Of a DNA stretch of 64,000 bases, positions 43,901 through 55,900 are shown piece by piece; position 1 is the stretch's first letter, and each line of letters begins with the position of its first letter. The notes under the pieces are model-generated. The model was not told the origin of the DNA. It did not search any database and was given only the letters and a program-made list of their open reading frames with translations. This stretch comes from Henricia sp. BOLD:AAB3569. Lineage: Eukaryota; Echinodermata; Asteroidea; Spinulosida; Echinasteridae. The stretch covers positions 930,001 to 994,000 of the forward strand of contig JBBELK010000015.1 of assembly GCA_037783545.1 (NCBI GenBank), read 5' to 3'. The translations under genes were made by a program, and so were the position numbers.

Positions 43901-46900
43901 AAAGTTGACCTACAAGATGGCAGCTATACAATACGGTCTATACAATGGTTTACAAATTATCTGCTAAATAAAGGGGCATATATATGAGATCACTGTAGCT
44001 GGAGTCAGACTGTTTAGTAGGACGACTACAAAGAATAGAATGAAATTTTTATATGTAAATGTCTGGTCCGTAACATTTTAATTACAGTTAAATGGCCCTG
44101 TACATGTAGATTATTATTTACGGTGCGGCCATCTTCCCTTTTCTCCTATTAAAATGAACGTAACCAAAGCGAGGCTTGCAGAAAAAATAGTTTTGTCCCG
44201 TTTTTAAATTGTTCATTGTGTGCAGCACAATGGCACAGGCGTTGCTCGATCAAGAGAACGCGCACCATGGCGAGTGATCATCAACGGGCGATTACACGTG
44301 CTATCGTGTGGTAGCGCAGATGCACTGATCGTGCCTGACTGGTACTATGGGATACAAGACAAAGATGGAGGCATAGTTATAAAAGTCTATATACTCTGTC
44401 CCTTACACATTACATGTACGTCTATTAAAAGCATTTAGAATCATCGGTATCTTATTGTCATCTGCGTCAAGTTTTCTTTTTGGACAAGTATATTTTGGAA
44501 ATTAGAGATAGTATTTAGAAATGCCTGCATACTATGCATCGCAAATTCTACACAGCGGTTTGGACTTTAGACTGTCATAAATGTGATGTCATAATACATG
44601 TAATTCAAGTTTAGCCAAAATTTTGTTGATAGTTGGCGTTGAAGTTATTGTTGACTGAAACCAAATTGATTGAATATTTGAAGTGGAAACTGTTTGGGCA
44701 TGGCATTGTATTTTACACCGTGTTTACACCGGTCCTGAGCTCGGGATCCCCTGATAAGAGTGCGTCAGTGTTAACCGCAATGATCCCGAGTGCGGCATTT
44801 ACATTCTGTAGGTGATCTTGAGCGCGGTGCCAGAGGTTGCAGTCAAAGGTCATGCTCTATGTGTGTATGTACTGATCAATGTGTGCATGTACAGTGTACA
44901 AGGCCACTTGAATTTCGCGGGCTTTTCCCCCGCTGTGGAGTGGATGCGGTAAAGATTAACTGCTTATGTAACCGCAAACTGATCCCGATCTCGGGATCGA
45001 ACCCTCTGCCAATACGAGACCAAAATATTGGGGTCTGATCCGGGGCCAATTTTGTCCCGAGAGTGTTTACACTTAGTTTGTGATCCGGGCTGATCCCAAG
45101 CTCGGTGTTCGACCCCGAGCTCGGGATCAAGTGTAAACAGGGTGTTAGATGATATTAGAAGTTTTTGGTTATTTTTTGTTTTAATACAGAGACCAAGTTC
45201 AAAAACGATCGGACAGAAGAAAGCATAAATCAGTGGGGACCTTCAAGTATTGGCGCTACCAGATGGCATATGTATGATGTTTGAATTTTTCCCCAGAATA
45301 TTTTACAAAAAGAAAAACAGTTTCAACAGCACAGCTTTTTTTGGTGCATAACCCATTAGAGACCATAGCAGCCACAAGCATCCTTAAGCCTAAGCCCATA
45401 GCAGCCGGAAGCAACCATCAGCCCCACAATGTACATGCTTTACTCAACATCTCAATGTTTTTATAATTTTTTTGTGTAGCCTAAAGGGGAGTTCACACTA
45501 TCACGGAAAAATCACACTGTTCCATTGGTTTGTACACAAACTGGTTTGCCGCTTGTGCGCGGCCTATCGCGACGCGCAAAACGTTTTGAGCTGGGTCAAA
45601 GTTCAAATTTGTTGAACTTTGACCGCAGTGCGCTGACCTTTCCAACGCGCAGCCAATGAGGTATCGGAGAAGCCCCAAGTTACCAGAGTGGAATTTTCTA
45701 TTTTGGAATAATCGGCGATTGGGAGCTCATGCAATGCGGTGAGCGCAGCGCGAAAGTGTGATTTTTCCGCCTTAAGTCTTCAGCTTTTGATTAAGGTACC
45801 AATATGTATGCTCTCTTGTACAGATGTGAGGATTTTCCTGTCTTAACCAGTGGTATCCCATTTTCATGGCATGACTCTGGGAGTATAGCTGAGTACACTT
45901 GGAAATGAAGGGAATAATAAGTGGGTCGTGGTTAAAGTACAGCGTATTTTTTGGTTGACGTACATAATGTTTTTTATCATACACATTTTTCTAAAATGAC
46001 ACATGGAGATAACACAATTTCTAACAATCTTCCAATCATGTAATCTGTGTTAAAGGCACAGGCTCGTCAGCAATGCGCGCCCGCCAAATTCGTGCTCGAA
46101 ACACGCAGCTCCATGCCTTTGCTATGGAGCTGCGTATTGCGTGGCACACATTTGGCGGGCGCGCATTGCTGACGAGCCTGTGCCTTTAATAGGGACCATT
46201 AGAAATGATACGCGTACGGGAAACGTATGCGGCTCGGGAAAATCGGGTGGTTGTATCACAATTTTGCGTGTTTATTCAAGAAATGAGCGCATGTGTAAAT
46301 GAGCATATTTATGTGAAATTCTCATTACTTGTGTTGTTTCAGATTAATACCCACGCAAAATCGTGATACAACCACCCGATTTTTCCGAGCCGCATATGTT
46401 TCCTGTACGCGTATAATTTCTAATGGTCCCTATTGTGTTTTTGTGTAGGGCTGGGAGAGTTTCAAGGAATGGCTGTCTAACCTGACCTACTCCCTGGAAT
46501 TATGGCGTGATCCCATCAAGCGAATCGAGGGTCATTTCGGTAGCGGTGTCAAGTCGTACTTTGTCCTGCTCAAGTGGCTATTACTGCTCAACATACCGGT
46601 TTTCCTTCTGTCGTTTTGTTTCATCACGTTGCCCCAGCTGCTGTGGCAGGCGAGCGCCGGGCAGGTGAACAGCGTGTCGTTCACGGGGGCTGAGCTACTG
46701 ACTGGAGTGGTAGGTTGTGACATGAACCCATTTCATATCGGGGAAATCGCTTTGTTTGACAAAGCGTAGTTAATCAGACAGACCTATTTTAGCTGTGCAA
46801 CACCACAATGGATTGGTCACACATGTGCGTCGAGCGTCCAGCATGAAAAGAGCAGACTCGATTGACTAAATGTAACCTGTCACCACAAATTGAGCTGAAA

Positions 46901-49900
46901 TTAAAAAGTGGTTATTTGTGTTTTTGAATTCAGCAGAAAAATTGCTTTCCAATGGTATATTGGATGTTTATGGAGGATTTTCCATTAAGGAAAAAACACA
47001 TTTTGTGCCTTTGTTATATAACACATAAGGTAAAACTATTCCACCAACGCAACACAGCTTGGAGGAGTTGTAGTGTTTAAACAAATCTTACAAAGCTTCA
47101 AACAAAATTTCTTACGAGGCACAAGAAAGCTATCGTCAAAATTGGTTTTTAATTGACGCTAACAATTTTGAATCAAATAGAATAACTCTTTCCAAATATT
47201 ACAAACCCTAAAATTTACCTTCCTTCAATTTTTGGAAATAGCGGAGTAGGACTTTACGCTCATTTCGTCGTGACAGGTCACAAATGCTTGTGTCAAATCG
47301 CATTGAATGAAGGGAGAGTATTCACAATACAAATTGGCCTTGTTGAATTAAGCAATCTAACGAATTTGTTCACATCAGGAAATCTTTAAGTTGAATTACT
47401 GTTGAATCTTGCTAAATGGAGCAATTTCTGTGACGTGAACAGGGGCCCAAGTTTTGAGTCTCAAGTAAGTTTCTGTGAATTTTATTGGGGTGTTAAATCT
47501 CAAATTTTTTGCTGGATTTTAATTTTTTATTTGGCGTCCCAGATTTTATGTTCCGCCCGTTTTCCTACCGACGGGCCTATTTTGTTCCAGAGCATAAACA
47601 GAGCACCCTCTTTTGACTAAATTGTTTTGTTCTTAATGTTTTCCCCCAGGGTTGGCTGATCGAGACGGAGCTGTACATCGGCTACTACACCAATGAGACC
47701 ATCAATATAATTGGCACAGCCTATTACAGCATGCCGCTGGCGTATCTCTTTGCTAGCAGTGGCTATTTGTTGTTAATTTTTGTCGTCCTGGCTCTGGGGT
47801 AAGTATCTGTGAATGTCTCCGTTATATACCATATAAAACACATATCAAATTAAGTAATTCCAGAAACTAGAGATCCAACATTTTTTGAAGTCCCAGTAAC
47901 ATCTGTCACTTTGTGTTACAAAATTTTGAAAATTACATCTATTCAGGGAAGGTGATTTATCTTAGGTCGGGGAGAAAAAAATGTTACCTTGGTACCTTGG
48001 GTAGCACTGTATTGATTGCTTTCCGGTGACGTCACGCCTTCCATCCACCATTTTGGTTGGCATTTTTCATGACGCACGTGGCTCGAGTGATAACCGGCGA
48101 AAAAGAGCAAGAAAAGCGAATTGGTTGCACTTACCTCCGTTGCTTAACCTTGCTTTATGTTGTTGCGCCATGGCTGTTGTATCGATAAAGATAAAAACGT
48201 ATTTCTTCAGGCTAAAAATCGCGATCAAGTAGAAGCACTTTCGTGTTTACTAGCTGACTGCATGCTCAATATTTTGAACGTATCGCAACGCGCGCGTGTG
48301 GCATCATTGAATGAAAATACGCTGGTGAGTATTTTTTACGCGTGTTCATGTGCGTCTATTGGCGCGCGCGTGTACGCGCGTGACTGTTGCCCACCACACA
48401 TTCCCGGATGTTCTACGTCATCGAAAGCAATCAATACGCAGTACTTCCACCAAGACACTGAGGAAAACTTCATGGCATGCTCGGGTGGGACTCGAACCCA
48501 CAACCTCTTCTTATAAGAGGAAATTTGTGCTGGTTGGTGAAACTAGTTATTTCTCGGGTCACAGATAACTAAAGTGAGCAAACAAGCAAATTTGTTGCAT
48601 GATTACCGAGTAATGTCGTACAGTGTGAATGGCTTGTGTTGGTTAATAATATACATGTACTTAATATTGGTAAGGTAAGGATATTGGTATTTTGTCAATT
48701 TTGGATTTGTTTTCTTTTTTCTTCAAATAACTATTTTCACCTATTCCTGTGACAAGGCGTGTCTGTCATGCAGAATTGTCTAATCATATACAAAATCATT
48801 CAAGCGGAATGCATACCCTCAATAAAATATCTGCCTAAACTCCACAATATCCCTATTGTGAGTAGTGTAATTAATAATGAGTTTGTGTATTACCAGTCTG
48901 AATCTTTAATCTGAAAACATCTTTTATTGCCAGGATGTCCAACACATACCGTGAGTATTTCATCACGGGCGACCGGCATCACAACTTCTACCCCAATAAA
49001 GTCTTTTGTGGATGGGACTATAGCATCACGTCTGAGAGTACGGCTAAACTCAAACAACGCAGCATCTATCTTGAACTTGCTGTGAGTTATGTCAGAAAAA
49101 TAAAATTACCAAAATAATACAAGAACATGTGAGGGCATATTACCGTTGTGCGTCATAGAATCTGCCCCCATGAGGACCGTATGATTTGGCAGGCTCGGGG
49201 CCAATTTCATAAAGCTGTTTAGCAGAAAAAAATTGCTAAAAACAAAAGCAGTCAAAATCTTACGTGATGTGTATTACAATAAACTGGTGTTCTGCTATTC
49301 TTGCCGAGAACACAATTTGACATACAATTTTGTACAACGTGTGAATATGTACACTGCGCCACCAGGCCGGCATAGAGAGCATGAGCCTGTCAATCGTTTC
49401 ACATATTGTGTAAATGAAACTATGGAGTGCCGATTGGTGATGTATGTTGCCATGGTAACTGGCTTCAAACATTATGGCTAGCTGCCAGATAAAATACCAT
49501 TGCATAAGCACCTGGAAATGGTTCAGTGATTTTTAGTGTAGAGTCATTGCCTATAGCCAACAAACAAAAGGGGTGACGTATTCACTTTGGCAGTCTACAG
49601 CAGATTTAGTTTCATTAATTTGGCAAGTGACCCGGACTCGAGGCTAGTGACTCGAGACTCGGACTCGAGGCTAGTGACTCGAGACTCGAGGCTAGTGACT
49701 CGAGACTCGGACTCGAGGCTAGTGACTCGAGACTCGGGACTCGAGGCTAGTGACTCGAGACTCGGACTCGAGGCTAGTGACTCGAGACTCGGGACTCGAG
49801 GCTAGTGACTCGAGACTCGGACTCGAGACTCGGACTCGTGACTCGACTACAACGCTGGAACAGGGTCTAAGGTATAGTTTACAGACATCAACAAAGCAGT

Positions 49901-52900
49901 GGTACATATAACATGACAGCATTTTACTGGTCCTTTACCATGTTTTGAGTCATGTGCAACTGCTGTATTGAACAAATTCCTACCCCTCCCTCATGCCATT
50001 TCTCATGTTAAAGTTGAGTTTTATGTTGTTCAATAACAGGAACATTTAGCCTCCCATCATGGAACCCAGGAACGAAGCATGAGGTTCCTATGCCTGTGGT
50101 TTCTAAGACTGATCATGAATGTCCTTGTGTTGGGTATCATCGCTGGCGCTTCCTATCTCATCTTTTATGTCTATGATAAAAAGTTATTCTCGGTGAGTTT
50201 ACACGTGGCAAGGTTACAGCCAATAATTTTTTTGCTGTGTTTCGTATTGCATTACAAAAAATATTTCGGGTGGGTAAATATCTTTTTATTTTTTTAGCCG
50301 AAAATATTAGGGTGGGATGATAATAAATTTGTTTACCCCTTTCACACTATAACAATTCAGATGTGAGATTTGTCTGGATTTCCGGTATTTTACCGACACG
50401 TCCGGATTTGAGAGTTGTCTGTTTTTCATTGTGAAATCTCTGATTTTTAGCGGATTTCCGCTTTTTTGTTGTGTGCTCCGGGATTCACATTTTTTTTCCA
50501 CTTTTTTGCCCTTCCAGCGGGCCATATTTTTGTAACGAGCGCCCTCAATTAATTCAGTAATTTTGCGAAGCAAACTTGTGCAAGTCTAGTCGCCACGCAA
50601 GTGCCATGACATAGAGCGCTGTACCATGTACATGTATGTACGAGTAGCGAAGCAGACGTGTACAAGTCTAATCCCTAAGCAAGCACCATCTTTGCCTGCA
50701 TCGTAAACTGGCAACGGTCGTGCGGTGTGCAGTGTGCGGCAAGCAGTGGGCAACAAACCAATTTTACCCTCTGCTTTCGCTTCACCATCTTCAACGATCG
50801 ATGTTGCCTAGATTCTTTTTAATATTATCCACATTTGTACAAGGTAAATATTTAAAACAAATGGTGGTGTTTAAAACTATCCCAAAAGTTGAAGTCTTCG
50901 TGGTCTCTACGTCTCCCCTGCCCCCTTGCCTTGCAAGGGCTGCGCCCCTTCCAATTTTTGTTTCCCCTCTAATCTCACCCCTGTTAATGCCACATTAAAA
51001 CAAAATTGCAAACCAGTTACTGAATTAAACGGCTAAAACTTTTCCAAAATTATTTTTGTAAATGTTACAAAAACCACACCAATCTTTGTATTTCTTTGTA
51101 TTTTGGCAGACTGACATCGTCATCATAGGCGACCTAGCCATAGCCCTCCTTGTGAGTGGCTACAACTTGTTCCTTCCCTATATCTTCAGTGTTATTGGCT
51201 ACTTGGAGCGATATGAAAACCCAAGGGTCACGCTGTACTTCTCTCTCTTCAGGTAAGGAGTCCAGCCAAAAAAAGTTAGATTTCGTCTGACAAACTATTA
51301 AAACATTTATCCACATTTGTATCGAAACTAATAAAACCTCAGAATGTACTTTCGCTCATGACAAAGCCTACATGTAATACCAATCATTGGATCTAAAACA
51401 ATGTATGACTATGAAGTACATAAAATTGTTATTTATTCACCGCATGTGGCCTCAGGGAAAAAGCAGGCCTACCGTCCCAAGATCACCTTAGGACAATAAT
51501 TTAATATTTGTATATTTTTCAACTGGGGTATTTAACGTAGTAACCTCAACTGTAGATTTTTTTGTATCATTTCATTGATAAAACAGAACATTCTTGATGA
51601 AGGCAACAATTCTGATTGTCCTTATCTACCATTGGGTCAACCAAATAGATTGCGGCGAGGATTCCCAGCCAAACTCAAACTCACTCCCTTGTCAGGTAGG
51701 GTCGTGTGGGGACCAGGGTTGTAGTCGAGTCCATCACAAGTCCTTACCAGCCTTCACAAGTCCACCACAAGTCCCTGGGCCCTGTCACAAGCTATTCAAA
51801 TGAACGCCCACAAAGGCATTCTTTTGTGCGTGTTCGTCCTTTGCTTTTTGTTACTGGATTTGTGCGGGACTTGTGATTTTAACGGCTCTGGACTTGTGAT
51901 AAACTCGACTACAACCCTGGTAGAGACTCTGGTTTGCATTGGAACTGTAGTCAGAGGAAATCTGTGGAATTATGCAAAGTGTCTTATCAATGACTACATG
52001 AGGGTCCTGAAAGTAATTTTTCTTATTTGGTGCGTTTCTGTGGACAGACCATTGGTAACTATGCCACTGGAATTTTCAATGAATTTAAAAAAAAAAACAG
52101 CAGCTTGGACAGTCAAAATGCTAGCAACTTGGAGATTGTCCAACGTGTTTCTAATTTATTAAAATAAATATGATAGGATTGACAATTGGAGATGAATTTC
52201 GAAACACGAGAAAATCGCAGTGCCCCGACTGGCATTCTAATTTAGTTCAGGTTTAGGAGGTATTTTGACACCCGCGAAATTTTTGAATTTCCAAACATCC
52301 AACCGTAGTCTGATTATTTGGGGATAAAATTTAAGTTAATTCAACGCTTTGTCTTTTTCTATCCCACACAGTGTTGGGAGACCTTCCTTGGCACCGAGGT
52401 CTACAAGCTAGTTATTGTGGACTTCTTTGTCCAGATTTTGGCGACGTTCTTCTTGGAATTCATTAGGAGGTAAATATATTGAGCAAAAAAAAAATGCAAA
52501 TTTGAAAATTTATTTGGTAATTAAGTTGACATCGAAATATTCACATAACAGCTTCCTTTTTGCATGACTGCACAAAGATTTTGTGTGCTCAAAATTCACA
52601 CTCAGATTTACTACTCTTTTAGGGGGGATTTTTGCATTTCTTTTGTTGCTCGATATAGAGTAAAGTTAACACAATTAAAAAATAATTACTTCATTCACTT
52701 GAGAAAAAAGAAAAGAAAAAAATCCCTAAAATTTTGTTTTGAACGCCATTTGGCGATTCCATTTTCTTTTGGTGACAGGATTGGTCGAGATTATTGCTGC
52801 AAAATGTTTGCATCTCCTGAGTTTGACATTGCAAGGAACACCATGGACTTGATTCAGTCTCAGACATACACGTGGTGAGCAAACTTACAAATTCATAAAA

Positions 52901-55900
52901 CACAGGGCACACATTATTTTCTTATGTGGATTATCATATGTGACCCAATCTGAAAAAAGGTAACATAAGTCACGCAGGCTAGGTTGAGTTTTCGCGACCA
53001 TAAGAAGAAATATGCGACAGATCCATGCTCACTAAAATACCAAAACACAATGGAAATTCCAGGTGTAACACAGACATTCCAGGGGAAACACGGACATTCT
53101 GGGCACCGCCAGGAATTTCCATTGTATTTTGGTATTTTAGTGAGCATGGATCTGTTGCATATTTCGACCTAGCCTGCGCGACTTATGTTACCTTTTTTTA
53201 GATCGGTCACATATTGGCTTTGTAGAATCTGGACTGCAATTTTACTCAAGCTAGTTTGCATATATCCACTGCAGGACCTACTTCCTTTTGTATGTATGTC
53301 TGCAATGTAATATTTATTTACTCTTTTTCGATTTAATGATTTTTTAATTTTAAAATTTGCTCTCAGTTTTCCAAAGAATTCCCATGTGGTAAAAAATGTC
53401 ACTCATTGCCCAACACTAGCCAACAACCAAACTGTTTTTACTTTGGTGGTAAACCTCCGAGAGTTAAACATTTCTGCTAAATATTTCTTTTTTGTGTCGT
53501 AGGATCGGGATGTTTTTCGCCCCTCTGCTAATGATCATCTGTATCATCAAATTGATCATTTTGTTTTACATCAAACAGGTCAGTATTTACTTCAAAATTG
53601 TCATTTAATACAGTCTGTATATTTTGTACCAGTCAGCCCTTTTACTTTTTCTGTTTACTATATTATTAATGTTTTTAACATCCACACTGTTAGGAATTTA
53701 ATTTAACTAATTTAATTTAAATTAGTTTAAAAAGTGTCTCATTGAAACAGAACATTGCATTTTGGAAAGATTAAAAAAACATTTGTTACTGGATTTATTT
53801 ATTTTGTCCGTTTATCTATTTATGTACACCACAAGTACGGGACATCTCTGTGCATTATTCGCACAAAGAAAGTTTTGAAGAAAAATACCATCTAGTTATG
53901 ATCTAACAGAGACGATCATCTGCATTTTGCGGGTGCAAACGTCCAGCTGTATCGTGTGCTTACTTGTGTGTCCCAACTAACGGGTAATGAGCATTTCAGA
54001 AATTGAGAAAACTATGTTTTGGAAATGGTGTAAGAAGGGAAATTTTGGTTTATAAGCCCGGAAGAAATGGAATAAATAAATGTGTTGACTTTTGTGAAAA
54101 TCAAAATGTTGAATTTTTCTTTCATCAGGAAATTATATCCAGTACTGACGCCGTTTTTATGTCATTTTGTTGGTTTAGATAAGTGTGTTGTACAACTGTA
54201 AGCCGTCACTGCGCCCATGGCGGGCAGGGATTGCACAAACTCTCTTTATTGTCATTCTATTCCTCATGTACGCTATCTGCGTTGGTTCAGTCGGCTACAG
54301 CTTTGCCCGGTGAGTACCAAAAACTGGTTCGTTTCGTCGGAGATTTAAATCCAGATCCCGATCATACTGAATTCGGCCTTATGTTGTTGATTAAACATCA
54401 TAAATTAGTTGCAGTAGCCACTGGGTAATGATTCATTAATACATAAACTATTGCCAACTGATAGGACCCCAGATATAAACTCGCTGTCAAATTAGTGGCC
54501 TCGTTTTCTGACTCAGTACAAAGGCGAACTGACAAGGCAAGCAAAATGCAGTACATAAAACAACTAAGTTAAGAAAATTACAAAGGGAGAGAGTCCAGTG
54601 TAAACAAGTGGGATAGAAAACCAGCAGGAGAAAGGTGGATTAATGATTGGGAGGAAAGAAATTGGTAAAAGTCCACTATAATTTTTAAATATTTTTATTT
54701 ATTTCTTTTTAATTTTAATTTTATTTGTTTAGTGTCCTGGGAAGGCACTAAGTTACTACATTAAATAATTACTAAATTTCATTCATTTTCGTTTGTTTAA
54801 CCAGTTGATGCTGGGATTATTTTTGGCAAAAAAATATATGTTGATCGGCCAAAAGCAGTGAGGCCAGGGTCCTTTTTCATAAAAGTTAAAAACATTCTTA
54901 AAGTGGATTTAGAAACAATTAAATCTAATTTGTCCTATCTTTAAAAACATGAGTTAAGAATGTTTATTTAGGTATGTTTTGAAGTGGGCTTTATCAAATA
55001 GGACCCAGGTCAAGCACCACAAATACCAACTCTTGAGAGTCATTTCTACGTCAAGTTGTATGAATCATACTGTGCATTCAGCACTCGGTGTCAACTGCCC
55101 CTGTGACTATGCATTGCCAGAACATGTTTACACCTCCGGTGTCGAGTGGTTAATAAATCAAGTTTTATAGAAACATGGAAACAAAACTTAAACATGCTTT
55201 CTTATAAACCACGATTTGTTGTTTGTTCCATCAATGACAGTATCCAACCATCGGCTGATTGTGGTCCTTTCAGAGGTCTAAGCTCTGTTTTTGACGTTGT
55301 CACTCAGCTTATCGACCAATGGGAAGAGACACGCATTGTATGGAAGTTCATCATTACGTTCCTGACTACGCAGGGAGTTGTGGCTGCATTAATTACGCTG
55401 CTTTTGTAAGTAATTAGGATACAATACACATGCAATGAAATATGGCCTATAAACAAGATTTGCAACGCCTCAAAAAATGGGGTTGGTATGGACAAGGTGT
55501 GTCTGTCATGCAGATACAATTGTCTAATCATATACAAAATCATTCAAGCGGAATGCATACCATCAATAAGATATCTGCGTACACCCCACAATATCCCTAA
55601 CTTATTGTGAGTAGTATACTTAATTTCTTTAACCAAATCACTGACTAAAATAAGTTGTTTAACTTGCAATTTTGTTGTTAACAGCCTGGCCGTGTACTAC
55701 TTCCGAACCTTATCCCAAGGACGACAGGCAACAGTCAAGCGACTCAAGCAGCAAATTTCTCTGGTAGGCTTATTAGCAGATAGTTTAAATCAGTTCAGTG
55801 GAAAGATTCAAATCACTGGATAGTGGATAGATCAAAGCTGTTTCAACTGTGTGGTGATGGGGTATCACACAAATTCTCTAGAACGATACTTTAATTTTAT

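Noticed and set aside
49587..49922. DSRLVTRDS repeat proteins on both strands
   Set aside because: They are translations of the CTCGAG minisatellite.
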